Assembly: GCA_937873555.1 (NCBI GenBank) | Contig: CALMWN010000194.1 | Span: 1-20,646 of the forward strand | Length of the DNA stretch: 20,646 nt | Source of the DNA: an uncultured Clostridia bacterium | Lineage (GTDB): Bacteria > Bacillota > Clostridia > Acetivibrionales > CALMWN01 | Reading direction: 5' to 3' | Part shown: piece by piece, positions 1-8,559 of the stretch | Numbering within the stretch: position 1 is the first letter of the stretch | Layout of the letters: each line of letters starts with the position of its first letter | The notes under the pieces: generated by a model | What the model saw: only the letters and a program-made list of their open reading frames with translations | Told to the model about the DNA's origin: nothing | The model's database searches: none | Made by a program: the position numbers and the translations under genes

Positions 1-56
1 GGAGAACATAGCTTAGAAATTTCAAAATCGTGTCTTGACAAACGGTACCATTACAA

Positions 57-233
57 ATGGACACCCGGATGGCCATTCAAGTAGCGCATGCGGCGGATGG
101 AGCAGATGCGCATCGTGCCGGATTGAGAACGATTGAACAGCTTACAGCTGCCGGAAGGCTGAACCAGGGCGAGCTACGGAAGGTGGAGACCGGGGAAACC
201 GTGGCGGAGGACAGTTTCGGCTCGAAAATGTAA
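57..233 (+). CDS. Short GC-rich ORF, probable gene remnant
   Basis: An open frame of 58 codons on the plus strand, opposite to everything else in the window, in a stretch visibly richer in GC than the neighbouring operon. It is rich in Ala, Gly and Glu, and its second half looks like a short amphipathic helical segment. I do not recognise the family. There is no ribosome binding site before the ATG. In another frame, bases 1-84 read as the 27-residue C-terminal end of a protein, so the true coding frame of this stretch is uncertain. It ends six bases before the truncated end of the convergent HD-DUF429 gene, so it is probably debris at a recombination boundary. Confidence 0.22.
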   Translation: MDTRMAIQVAHAADGADAHRAGLRTIEQLTAAGRLNQGELRKVETGETVAEDSFGSKM

Positions 234-238
234 AATAA

Positions 239-1123
239 TCAAGAAACGTCCCCAGTAATTTCACTGAGACCTTTTCCCATATAGTGTTTGTTTATCTGAG
301 AGGCTTTAAAATAATCCTCTTCATAAACCGCCTGGCGGCATGGCGTATTAAAAATGCAAGAGGTTCTTCCGGACAGATAAGTTCTGGCTTCAGAATCCGG
401 TCTTATATCCTTCACATGTTCAGGCAACCCTATGGGCATGTCCACCAGAAGGCTGTCACTATCCGCATATTTGGAACAAATCTCTTCAACACTTTTATAC
501 ATCTCCACTTCAAAACCGGCATCCGTTATATTAACTGCAATCCACCCACCCCTGCATCCGTCAATACCGACGCTGCTAAAGCCTCTTTGCTCTTGAGTAA
601 GCCGATTAAATATATAGATGAATTCACTTTCAACATTGGCAAAATCTCTTTGCGAAAAATCGTGTTCCATATATTTTTCAGGTGGAGTATCAAATACCGG
701 AATACCCATTAATTCGATGAATTCAAAATACAGTAGTGCATCGTCAACATCCTTGATCCGGTGCTTTTCTTCCTCAGTCAGATCACCGAGCCCGTATTTC
801 TCATAAATCAACCTTTGCAGCTTTTCTTCAATGGTGAAATATTCCGACAGTTGCCCTTTTACCGGCCTTGTCAGATCGGAAATATAACTTTCGCTTGCAT
901 CATGCAGAAGACAACCAAGCTGTACCCTTTCAGAACAGCCACGGCTTTTGGCTTCCTTATAGCAATTTATTGCATGCTGAGCGACAGAATAAAAATGCTT
1001 GAAGTGACCATTTGCTCTAGTCATCAAAGATAAGGAATGTGCGATATCTTCAATTTTTATGTCAGCCGATACCGGCTGTAATGGATAAAATTTGGTTTTA
1101 GTATAGGTTAATATGTAAGACAT
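239..1123 (-). CDS. HD phosphohydrolase fused to a truncated DUF429 domain
   Basis: A protein of 294 residues with two parts. Residues 1-175 form a YfbR-type HD domain, with metal ligands visible as His43, His74-Asp75 and Asp127. This family dephosphorylates nucleotides such as dNMPs. From about residue 183 a DUF429 domain (RNase H-like fold, predicted nuclease or nucleotidyl enzyme) starts with the hallmark GIDGCRGGW, followed by the VDMPIGLP and FNTP motifs. DUF429 domains usually run about 200 residues or more; here it stops after GKGLS and a foreign tail, so roughly the second half is missing. The ATG has a good site, AAAGGAG, nine bases upstream. It is the last gene of the operon, 34 bases after the HNH gene. 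HD-dependent hydrolysis may survive the truncation; DUF429 activity probably does not. Confidence 0.85.
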   Translation of the reverse strand: MSYILTYTKTKFYPLQPVSADIKIEDIAHSLSLMTRANGHFKHFYSVAQHAINCYKEAKSRGCSERVQLGCLLHDASESYISDLTRPVKGQLSEYFTIEEKLQRLIYEKYGLGDLTEEEKHRIKDVDDALLYFEFIELMGIPVFDTPPEKYMEHDFSQRDFANVESEFIYIFNRLTQEQRGFSSVGIDGCRGGWIAVNITDAGFEVEMYKSVEEICSKYADSDSLLVDMPIGLPEHVKDIRPDSEARTYLSGRTSCIFNTPCRQAVYEEDYFKASQINKHYMGKGLSEITGDVS

Positions 1124-1157
1124 ATGAGTTAGCTCCTTTTTAGCAGTAAATATACTA

Positions 1158-2012
1158 CTACGCTGATAAATGCATATTCAAAAGTAATTTTTCTTCAATT
1201 CCATTTTCATAAACAAATAAAATTCTATTTCTATCAAACACTGGCTCTGCCATATGTATGACCTTATGATGATTTGGGCATATTATTATTTGGTTTGATG
1301 CGTCATTATTCATTGAAGTTACAAAGGGATTAATATGGTGCGATTCTACAATATGAACATCATATGTTTTACCAAAGTTGTCACCACAGATCTGGCATCT
1401 ATACTCATATAATATCTTAAGGTTATCCCCTATTGCTCTATTTAATTTCCTTATCTTTGCTAGCTTTTTAATTCTTTCTATTGATGCTGTCGGGTCAGTC
1501 TCAGGATAATTAACCGAAACTTCATAACTCTGCTCATCTTCATGTACTAGAAAGTTTCTTGCTTCTGCTGTTTCAGTCTGTGTAATACACTCAATAAGAT
1601 ATGTATCTGCATACTCTGTTGTATATATCGCTAAGAATTCCTTCTTATCCTCGGGAATCTTGAAATACTTTTTTTGTCTTTCCTCGAGAACATTTCTCTG
1701 TTCATAAAGGTATCTGTATGTATTGGAAAAGTTGTACCTGAGCTTATCAGCTATTTTGCTATTTGGGTTATACCTAATCTGAAGAATATCCTTATGGTTG
1801 GAATACTTTGATTCATCAAACTTTTGGTTTACAAGTTTAACTTTATACGAAGCTCCATCCAGTATTAGAAAGATATCCTTTGATTCACCACGACTTATAA
1901 ATTTTTTGATATTATTTTGAAAGATAACTTGTATATCCAAAGGAATACTCAATCCCTGATTCAGTAAAGACCAGTCTACTTCTTTCTTGTAAACATAGTA
2001 ATTGTCAAGCAT
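1158..2012 (-). CDS. HNH endonuclease with an N-terminal recognition-like domain
   Basis: A protein of 284 residues whose C-terminal part is an HNH nuclease domain. Cys206-x2-Cys209 and Cys245-x2-His248 frame a structural zinc site. The catalytic core is His225-His226, Asn240 and His249/His253, in the order expected for a beta-beta-alpha metal nuclease. The first 130 residues are a separate mostly beta domain of the kind that sits ahead of HNH in restriction-like enzymes (EcoRII-N/B3-like by general look, an inference). The start ATG lies inside the end of the NUDIX gene, an eight-base overlap, behind a GGGGGAG site, which suggests translational coupling. In this context it is the likely DNA-cutting effector of the operon. 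Confidence 0.85.
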   Translation of the reverse strand: MLDNYYVYKKEVDWSLLNQGLSIPLDIQVIFQNNIKKFISRGESKDIFLILDGASYKVKLVNQKFDESKYSNHKDILQIRYNPNSKIADKLRYNFSNTYRYLYEQRNVLEERQKKYFKIPEDKKEFLAIYTTEYADTYLIECITQTETAEARNFLVHEDEQSYEVSVNYPETDPTASIERIKKLAKIRKLNRAIGDNLKILYEYRCQICGDNFGKTYDVHIVESHHINPFVTSMNNDASNQIIICPNHHKVIHMAEPVFDRNRILFVYENGIEEKLLLNMHLSA

Positions 2013-2409
2013 GTAGCTCCCCCAACTTCCATTCCTTTAATATCTTTTCAACAAATTCTATATCAGCTGGCATAAAGTCGTACCCACCTATTTCTCCTAC
2101 TGCTACCCATTCTGCAGCATTATGCACGTTTAGTTGTAATTCCCCACCAATAATCTCTGCATTATATACAGTGAAATGAATTTCATTGCCATTAAAATGG
2201 TAAATACTCTTAGTGAAAACTCCTAGAACCTTAATATCAAGTTCCAGTTCTTCACGAATTTCTCTTATTATGCATTCTTCCAGAGTTTCACCTTTTTCTC
2301 TCTTGCCGCCTGGGAACTCCCACAACATGCCGCATTCATCATCTGCAGCACGCTGGCATATAAGAATTTTGTCTCCATTACGGATTATTGCAGCTGTGAC
2401 TTCCTTCAT
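2005..2409 (-). CDS. NUDIX hydrolase, MutT-like
   Basis: A 134-residue NUDIX hydrolase, normal length for MutT. The Nudix box is complete: Gly35-x5-Glu41-x7-Arg49-Glu50-Ile-x-Glu53-Glu54-Leu, which supplies the Mg-binding glutamates. The start of the protein and the WEFPGGK segment match (deoxy)nucleoside triphosphate pyrophosphohydrolases that remove oxidised or unusual dNTPs. The gene starts three bases after the stop of the DUF3427 helicase, with a GTGGGG site overlapping the end of that gene, and it overlaps the following HNH gene. NUDIX genes next to DUF3427 helicases are, as far as I recall, a recurrent pairing, so the enzyme may act on nucleotides made or released by the system rather than in general housekeeping. 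The exact substrate cannot be read from sequence. Confidence 0.9.
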   Translation of the reverse strand: MKEVTAAIIRNGDKILICQRAADDECGMLWEFPGGKREKGETLEECIIREIREELELDIKVLGVFTKSIYHFNGNEIHFTVYNAEIIGGELQLNVHNAAEWVAVGEIGGYDFMPADIEFVEKILKEWKLGELHA

Positions 2410-2412
2410 ATA

Positions 2413-5400
2413 CTACCCCACTATCAGCTTATTAGTTTTCTTCAGGTATTTGGCAGGTATTGGCCTGTGTAGCTTCCATATGATGTTCATGGGATAACTT
2501 CCATAGTGCTTCAAATAATCTGCAAGTCCCAAAAACGTATATGGCAATGCTCCTGATGTATCCGTTTTAAACTCCCTCACAAAAAGCAATACCTTGCTCC
2601 CTAGTTTTTTATGGTAAATATATCTTTGCCCGGTTTTTGATGATTCACCGGTGGTGCTTTGGCTCTGCCAATGGAACAGATATTCGCTTTCTGAATAGTC
2701 GTTATACATTGTTGTAGGGGAATAATCTCTATCAGACTTGTTAAGCGTAATAAAAAATATATCTACCCCCTTATCCGGTAAGTACTTGACACCTTCACGT
2801 ACTGTATTAGGTTTCATAAAATCCATCGCAACCAGGATCTGGTCTCTTGTATAAGAACAATGCAAATCCAGCACATTATCAAAGCCAAGCTGCACAGGCT
2901 CGTCAATGAAATCAATTCTTTCCTTACATATGTATAGAATTTCGATAAGCTCATTGTAAAGTGTTGGATTGTCCTTCAGTCTCGAAATTCCTTCAAGATA
3001 ACTATTAAACCCACTCGCATCTATACTTTTCTGATAGACAGTATAAAAGAACATCACTATATACTTCTTTTCTTCAGCTGATAAGGAATGCCATTGGACA
3101 AATTCAATTTTGGGAAGAGTATTGAGTAAAAAATCTATCCATCGCCTTGAATCTATGGTACAAACTCTCACAAAGGCTTTCTTCAGCAATTCCTCATCCG
3201 GTTCGTGGAAATCTGGCGTTACATTGGCCGTTGCACATAACCTTGAAAAGCTGTCTTTTTCATATATTTTCTTCATATCAAGGTTATAGAACCCTATAAA
3301 GTTTGCTAATGTCAGCTTGTGTCCCGAATCTTCCTCAAATGTAGCGATTCTGGAAATGAGATTCGCTCTATACCCAATTACGTTCCTGATATTATCCAAT
3401 ATGTATTGCTTTGCTACTCTTTCCAATTGAACAAAACAGCCTTTTGGGAGAAATACAAACCCATCCTTTACCTCCCTCTGTATGCCTCTTGTGGTATTAG
3501 CCAATAAAGCTTTGAACTTTTCTTCAAAATTATACTTTACATTTGCCTGTCCGATAAAATCAAGTACAGTAAGACATTCCTTATTCTCGGAAAGCCTTAA
3601 TCCTCTTCCCAACTGCTGCAAAAACACTGTTAAGCTCTCGGTTGGCCTAAGAAACAGGATAGTATTTACCTCTGGAATATCCACACCTTCATTATATAAA
3701 TCAACAACAAAAATAAACCTTATTTCACCATCAATTAGTTTCCTTTTCGCTGATTCTCTGTCTTTCTCGTCTGAGAATCCAGTCAAGCATATAGATGAGA
3801 TATTGAACCGGTTAAATATCTCCGCCATATATTGCGCATGGTCAATAGATATACAAAAGCCCAGTCCTTTAATTTCATTCACATCCGTGCAGTACTTGTT
3901 AATAGCATCTATAGTGAGCTTTGCTCTCATATCATTTCCAGTTAAGACATTATCCAGTTCACTTTTATCATATCCATTTCTACTCCAGCGAATAGAATGT
4001 AAATCCACATTATCTGTTACTCCAAAATAGTGAAATGGACAAAGCAGCTTCCTGTCTATTGCTTCAGGAAGTCTGATTTCAGCAGCTATTCTATTATCAA
4101 AATATTCAATAACACTCTTTCCATCCATTCTTTCCGGGGTAGCTGTCAAACCAAGCAAAACTTTGGGTTGATAGTAGTCAAGTAGCATTTGGTATGTTGG
4201 TGCTGCTGCATGATGAAACTCATCTACTACTATGTAATCATAATACTCTTTGGTAGTATATTTATAAAACTCTTTAGCATTAAAGGTTTGGATAGAGATA
4301 AACAAATGGTCAATACTTTCCGGAGTGTAACTGCCTACATACAAATCACCAAAGTTTGCGTCCTTTAATATGGCTCTAAAGCATAACATGCTCTGCTTAA
4401 GTATTTCTTCTCTATGTGCTATAAAAAGCAACCTGCATGGCTTACCTTTATTTTTAGAAGAAAAATGTTTATAATCAAATGCGGATATTACCGTTTTTCC
4501 AGTTCCTGTAGCCGCAACAACCAGGTTACGGTAATGACCTTTTACTTCCCTTTCTGCCTCAAGTTTTTCCAGTATTTCAGACTGATATGGATAAGGGTGA
4601 ATATCGAACCCAAATATTGATGTCTCCCCGTTGTTTCCTTTTTCAGCTTTGATTGCTTTTTCAAGCCTAATCTTTTCGCCCTCTGAATATGAAACGAATT
4701 CCTCGGAATTCCAATAACTTTCGAAAGTAGCATTTATTTTGTTGACTGCATCTGGTAAATCCTTTGCAGTTATTTTAACATTCCATTCAAGACCACTCGA
4801 AATTGCTGCATTGGATAGGTTTGACGATCCCACATAAGCAGTGGTATAGCCAGAATCCCTATAAAAAACATAGGTCTTTGCATGCAGCCTTGTCCGTTTG
4901 GTATCATAACTAATTTTAATTTCGGTATTTTGAAGTTGTGCCAATGCTTCTATTGCTTTCACATCTGTTGCGCCCATATAAGAAGTAGTGATAACTCTCA
5001 GCTTACCTTTTGCCGTAAACTCCTTTAATTCATCCACGATAAGCCGGAGCCCACTCCATTTGATAAAAGAAACCAGCATATCTATTTTGTCACAGGATAA
5101 TATCTCCTTTTTAAACTCAGAGAACATGCTTGGCTCATGTAAAGCCCCTGTAAACAATGAGCTTTGAGCAATAGATGTAACAGGTCTTATAATATCTATC
5201 TTTTCATTTACTGCGTGAATGGAATCTTTCTTTTTCAGTAATGCTACAAGCAGCTTCGCCTGATTATCTATTGAAAGCTCTGTGTAGTAATTACTTTCGG
5301 TTATACGTACAATAAGCTGAATAAGGTCATTACATAATTGTATTTGCTTCTGAATACCTCCGCCATTATCCTTAATATTTGCAAGGCCTTTTTCTACCAC

Positions 5401-5556
5401 TTCCGAAATATATTTAGAAAGAACTTTTGAAGCCTCTTCCTCATCGATATTCTCCAGCACTGCCTCATCTTCGGAATTCAGTCGCAGCTTTTCAGTAATT
5501 ATTTGATTAAGTACCTGCTCATATATACCAAAAGGCAGCTTAAATGTATCTCCCAT
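2413..5556 (-). CDS. PLD nuclease - SF2 helicase - DUF3427 protein
   Basis: A protein of 1047 residues in the architecture of DUF3427 helicases. A PLD-type nuclease domain comes first: His225-x-Lys227 and Asp234, then GSSN at 243-246. An SF2 helicase core follows: Walker A GTGKT at 351-355, DEFH at 445-448, TATPE at 471-475, and motif VI QQLGRGLR from 647. The last third, from about residue 760, is the DUF3427 region with a beta-rich end. I chose the ATG at 5556 because a GGGGG site sits just before it. A longer frame opens at 5601 but has no such site and would overlap the previous gene by 62 bases instead of 17. It presumably moves along or remodels nucleic acid and may cut or sense it with the PLD domain. 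The single HxK motif implies dimerisation if PLD is active. Confidence 0.9.
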   Translation of the reverse strand: MGDTFKLPFGIYEQVLNQIITEKLRLNSEDEAVLENIDEEEASKVLSKYISEVVEKGLANIKDNGGGIQKQIQLCNDLIQLIVRITESNYYTELSIDNQAKLLVALLKKKDSIHAVNEKIDIIRPVTSIAQSSLFTGALHEPSMFSEFKKEILSCDKIDMLVSFIKWSGLRLIVDELKEFTAKGKLRVITTSYMGATDVKAIEALAQLQNTEIKISYDTKRTRLHAKTYVFYRDSGYTTAYVGSSNLSNAAISSGLEWNVKITAKDLPDAVNKINATFESYWNSEEFVSYSEGEKIRLEKAIKAEKGNNGETSIFGFDIHPYPYQSEILEKLEAEREVKGHYRNLVVAATGTGKTVISAFDYKHFSSKNKGKPCRLLFIAHREEILKQSMLCFRAILKDANFGDLYVGSYTPESIDHLFISIQTFNAKEFYKYTTKEYYDYIVVDEFHHAAAPTYQMLLDYYQPKVLLGLTATPERMDGKSVIEYFDNRIAAEIRLPEAIDRKLLCPFHYFGVTDNVDLHSIRWSRNGYDKSELDNVLTGNDMRAKLTIDAINKYCTDVNEIKGLGFCISIDHAQYMAEIFNRFNISSICLTGFSDEKDRESAKRKLIDGEIRFIFVVDLYNEGVDIPEVNTILFLRPTESLTVFLQQLGRGLRLSENKECLTVLDFIGQANVKYNFEEKFKALLANTTRGIQREVKDGFVFLPKGCFVQLERVAKQYILDNIRNVIGYRANLISRIATFEEDSGHKLTLANFIGFYNLDMKKIYEKDSFSRLCATANVTPDFHEPDEELLKKAFVRVCTIDSRRWIDFLLNTLPKIEFVQWHSLSAEEKKYIVMFFYTVYQKSIDASGFNSYLEGISRLKDNPTLYNELIEILYICKERIDFIDEPVQLGFDNVLDLHCSYTRDQILVAMDFMKPNTVREGVKYLPDKGVDIFFITLNKSDRDYSPTTMYNDYSESEYLFHWQSQSTTGESSKTGQRYIYHKKLGSKVLLFVREFKTDTSGALPYTFLGLADYLKHYGSYPMNIIWKLHRPIPAKYLKKTNKLIVG

Positions 5557-7798
5557 AATACGCCCCCAACTTTTCGTCACAGTGCCTTTTGATCCACCCA
5601 ATATCTTCTTTTGTCAGCTTTTTAAACACATGTTTGTTAAACTCAACAAATTCAATTTCTCGGCACCTTTTCATAAACCTCATATCCTCAAATCTTTTGA
5701 AAGGATTAGCGAAAATATTTCTCTCTACATCTTTTCTGGTAAAGCTATCCTTACAGAATATACTGGACTTCTTTTCAACAAAAAGGCCTTTATCTTTTCG
5801 GCCACCATAAAAATCTATAAAATAGTCAACAATATCTTCAATACGGACCCTACCACTTTCGTCAACTTGCTCAAGCATAGCCTTTAGGAGAACAGGTTTA
5901 TAGGAAAAGCTCATATCCATGGTCTTCAGCATCTCCATGAACTTATCTTTCATATTGGCTGCTGTTATGAGTTCCCATCCGAATTCTGACGCATATTTTT
6001 TCACAGTATCTTCCTTGAAATACTTAAAACTTCGCTTGTCGCCTACCGGAACTTCCAAATCGGGTTTTAATCGGCCCTCTCGAATATACCTTTCAATAGT
6101 CTCAGACTGCACATCTACCATTCTGACAAACTCAAGCTGCGATATCATATCCTTTACTTCATCCTGCCAATTGAAAAGGTAGATTAATTCATAATCTGCA
6201 ACATCTATGGGAAAGTCCAGATAAATCTCCGGTTTCTCTCCTCTAGCCAGCAAATCGCTGTCAAGTTCCATCTGTTTTTGTGGAGCCAGTACCATTTGTC
6301 CCGGTCTGTATTCCTTTATATTCAGTAACCTGTGAATGGAATATGGAGTGTTGAACATATTGGCATTATCAATAAAATCGAAGACCATAAGATATTTCTT
6401 GCCTTCACATTTCCGCATTCCCCGGCCCAGTTGCTGTATGTACAGAGTTTTAGACATTGTAGGCCTAGCCATAAAGAGTATTTCTGTCTCCGGACTGTCC
6501 CAGCCTTCATTCAAAAGGTCACAGGCACATAATACATTTATATTTCCGTTTTCATACTCATCCAGAATTCTGGCTCTTTCAGAATTCTTTAAAGTTCCCG
6601 AGACCGCCTCACAAGCTATTCCATTTTCCCTGAATAGTTGAGAAATTTCCTCCGCATGCTTTACCGAAGCACAAAATACAACAGTTTTTCTATTTTTCAC
6701 ACACTGCAAATATGTATCAATTATAATTCTGTTCCTCTCAGGCACGTACAGCTTACTTTCCAGATCCTGTGAATAATACTTGATACCATTTATTCTTACA
6801 GTTGATAAGTCTACATTTGTCTTAACCCGGATACAGCGGATAGGGGTAAGTTCACCCATTTCAACCGCTGTTTTCAAATCCAGCTTATGTGCTACATTCC
6901 TGAAAAGCTCCAGCAAATCTTCACCATCTGTTCTTTCAGGTGTTGCAGTCAATCCCAAAGTAAACTTCGGTTTAAAATATCCAAGAAGCTTTTTATAGGT
7001 ATTTGCTGTGCCGTGATGGCATTCATCAATAATGATATAACCAAAGTCATCCGGTTTAAACTGTTCAAGATTCTGCGCAACACTTTGAATACTGGCACAG
7101 ACTACATACGAATCAGCATCTTTCTGTTCTGCTATATACATACCGGATTGCTTACCGGGCCAAACATCCTCAAATGTTGCTTTCGCCTGAGTAACCAGTT
7201 CTCTGGTATGGGCAAGGAAAAGCGTCCTTTCGCCGCAACGTTTGGCATCACTGACGGCAGTTACTGTTTTTCCGGTTCCTGTTGCATGATATAAGAGAGC
7301 AATACTTTCTCCACTTTCCCTCATCTTTTGCAGGTTATCTATCGCAGATTGCTGATGCTCCTTCAGTTCGATGATCTTACCTTTTTGTTTGGGCAAGTAG
7401 TCTTCCAACAGCCTAAATTCAGACATCTCCCCTACAAATGTTATTAGTTCATCCTTGACTTTGTCACGTTGCTTTTTCAACTGATTGTAAGCCCACCGGT
7501 ATACTTTCCAATTGCTATAGATAAGGCTGTTCTGCTTCAGAAGATCATCATAATACTTATTACTTGAGACTTTGTTGGGGTTATGGAATGTCTCCCCATC
7601 TATTTCTATTGCAATTCTCAAGCTTTCACTCTCCAAAGCAAAATCAATAAATCTTCTATTCCCGTATATATCAACAAAAGGGTATTGAACTGACAGATAT
7701 TGAGTTTTTTCAGGTCCGAAAGCATCACAGAATACTTCGACAAACAAGTCTTCTGCAACACTTGCCAGGCTGGTAGAATACCTTATCTCGTTTTCCAT
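5540..7798 (-). CDS. Endonuclease-like domain - SF2 helicase with C-terminal HTH-like region
   Basis: A protein of 752 residues. Residues 30-110 look like a Vsr/DUF559-type PD-(D/E)XK nuclease, with Asp52, Glu65-x-Asp67-Gly and a His/Asn-rich segment after it. The SF2 helicase core has Walker A HATGTGKT ending at 178, DECHH at 258-262, TATPE at 284-288 and QQLGRGMR at 455-462. Residues 560-612 resemble a MerR/excisionase-like winged helix, and the rest of the C-terminus is unassigned. The ATG has AGGAG eight bases upstream, overlapping the stop of the MazG-like gene. Its stop overlaps the start of the DUF3427 helicase by 17 bases. The Type III/Type I restriction-like layout suggests a DNA translocase that couples ATP use to cleavage; no methyltransferase or specificity gene accompanies it. 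Confidence 0.88.
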   Translation of the reverse strand: MENEIRYSTSLASVAEDLFVEVFCDAFGPEKTQYLSVQYPFVDIYGNRRFIDFALESESLRIAIEIDGETFHNPNKVSSNKYYDDLLKQNSLIYSNWKVYRWAYNQLKKQRDKVKDELITFVGEMSEFRLLEDYLPKQKGKIIELKEHQQSAIDNLQKMRESGESIALLYHATGTGKTVTAVSDAKRCGERTLFLAHTRELVTQAKATFEDVWPGKQSGMYIAEQKDADSYVVCASIQSVAQNLEQFKPDDFGYIIIDECHHGTANTYKKLLGYFKPKFTLGLTATPERTDGEDLLELFRNVAHKLDLKTAVEMGELTPIRCIRVKTNVDLSTVRINGIKYYSQDLESKLYVPERNRIIIDTYLQCVKNRKTVVFCASVKHAEEISQLFRENGIACEAVSGTLKNSERARILDEYENGNINVLCACDLLNEGWDSPETEILFMARPTMSKTLYIQQLGRGMRKCEGKKYLMVFDFIDNANMFNTPYSIHRLLNIKEYRPGQMVLAPQKQMELDSDLLARGEKPEIYLDFPIDVADYELIYLFNWQDEVKDMISQLEFVRMVDVQSETIERYIREGRLKPDLEVPVGDKRSFKYFKEDTVKKYASEFGWELITAANMKDKFMEMLKTMDMSFSYKPVLLKAMLEQVDESGRVRIEDIVDYFIDFYGGRKDKGLFVEKKSSIFCKDSFTRKDVERNIFANPFKRFEDMRFMKRCREIEFVEFNKHVFKKLTKEDIGWIKRHCDEKLGAYYGRYI

Positions 7799-7809
7799 AA
7801 CATGTGCTC

Positions 7810-8130
7810 CTATTTCTCAAAAACTTCCTTAAGAATCAATCTCTTGTCAAAAGCTCCCCGCTCAATGGCTTTTGTCTTGCGTATATTTTCAAAATCACTT
7901 ATATCAGTGCCTTTATATTTTAATATTGCATAAATGACTTCTACTATGTCAGCAAGTTCAGCAACACTATCATCATCAAGGTATTCCTTTAATTCTTCAC
8001 CCAGTTTTTCATCCAGGTATTTTTTGTAAGCTTCATTACCCAGAACTTCAACTACCGGCCTCTTGCCGCCTTTTTCTATGATTTCCGGGATTCTATCCCT
8101 CACAAGCTTGTTATACTTTGTTATATGCAT
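7810..8130 (-). CDS. MazG-like nucleoside triphosphate pyrophosphohydrolase
   Basis: A small all-helical protein of 106 residues that begins with the signature YNKLVRDRIPEII of the MazG-like/phosphoribosyl-ATP pyrophosphohydrolase-like family. The metal-binding EExxE...ExxD pattern is visible as LGEELKEYL followed by ELADIVEVIYAI. Family members hydrolyse (d)NTPs to monophosphates and pyrophosphate. It is the first gene of the operon, behind a recognisable promoter, with an AGGGGG site about ten bases before the ATG and an approximately 85-base leader. Only 11 bases separate it from the nuclease-helicase gene, and its stop codon lies within the next gene's ribosome binding site. It may change nucleotide pools during infection (inference from context). 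Confidence 0.88.
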   Translation of the reverse strand: MHITKYNKLVRDRIPEIIEKGGKRPVVEVLGNEAYKKYLDEKLGEELKEYLDDDSVAELADIVEVIYAILKYKGTDISDFENIRKTKAIERGAFDKRLILKEVFEK

Positions 8131-8223
8131 TATTTAACGCCCCCTGGAGGATACTAATACCAAATAAATTATTCGACAAATTCCGTCATTTCTCGCTAAT
8201 GGACAGATTTCATCTTTTACTTT

Positions 8224-8252
8224 ATTCTACATGAATACCTTATTCCCTGCAA
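8224..8252 (-). promoter_or_regulatory. Promoter of the six-gene operon
   Basis: On the minus strand TTGCAG at 8247-8252 and TAGAAT at 8224-8229 are separated by 17 bases, a good vegetative sigma factor promoter. Transcription would start near 8217 and give a leader of about 85 bases before the MazG-like ATG. That leader contains TTTGTCGAA (core TGTCGAA at 8172-8178), identical to the Spo0A box core, which might modulate expression. The match could be chance. Confidence 0.6.
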
Positions 8253-8293
8253 TTATTTGGAACAAAAGAATATCTTATTTTAGGTACCTTTGA

Positions 8294-8557
8294 TTAACCA
8301 ATTGTTGAATAATGTATAGTACAATTATCATCACAATATGTCGATACAAAGGTTACCCCTTTATCTATTCCATATGAATTATCTACATGACGTGACCTAG
8401 AGAACATCAGAGTGAAAGCATTTAGATAAATTTCCTGATTTTTTTCTACACTTATACCATCTAAAATAATCGGATCATAATTTGCTCTGTTTATACTTTG
8501 ACAGAAAAAGCTCCGTCTTCCGGCATAGACCTGCAGTATGTAAATTATTTTGTCCAC
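8294..8557 (-). CDS. Unrecognised ORF after the TadZ-like gene
   Basis: An open frame of 87 codons starting with GTG two bases after the stop of the TadZ-like gene. No ribosome binding site is visible, so it would depend on coupled translation. I recognise no family. The first 25 residues lie in sequence resembling the upstream element, while the rest is clearly AT-rich, so the frame may span a junction and be a remnant. It is followed by 163 bases containing the promoter of the next operon. I regard it as an uncertain gene. Confidence 0.28.
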   Translation of the reverse strand: MDKIIYILQVYAGRRSFFCQSINRANYDPIILDGISVEKNQEIYLNAFTLMFSRSRHVDNSYGIDKGVTFVSTYCDDNCTIHYSTIG

Positions 8558-8559
8558 AC

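Noticed and set aside
3482..4030. Plus-strand frame of 182 codons inside the DUF3427 helicase
   Set aside because: Mirror of a strongly conserved helicase region; Ser/Leu-rich composition typical of antisense frames.
5557..5601. Longer start for the DUF3427 helicase at 5601
   Set aside because: No ribosome binding site and a 62-base overlap with the upstream gene; the ATG at 5556 has GGGGG at the right distance.
5540..7798. Type I or Type III restriction enzyme R subunit
   Set aside because: The helicase-nuclease layout is similar, but there is no methyltransferase or specificity gene in the operon and the nuclease domain is at the N-terminus with a Vsr/DUF559-like pattern.
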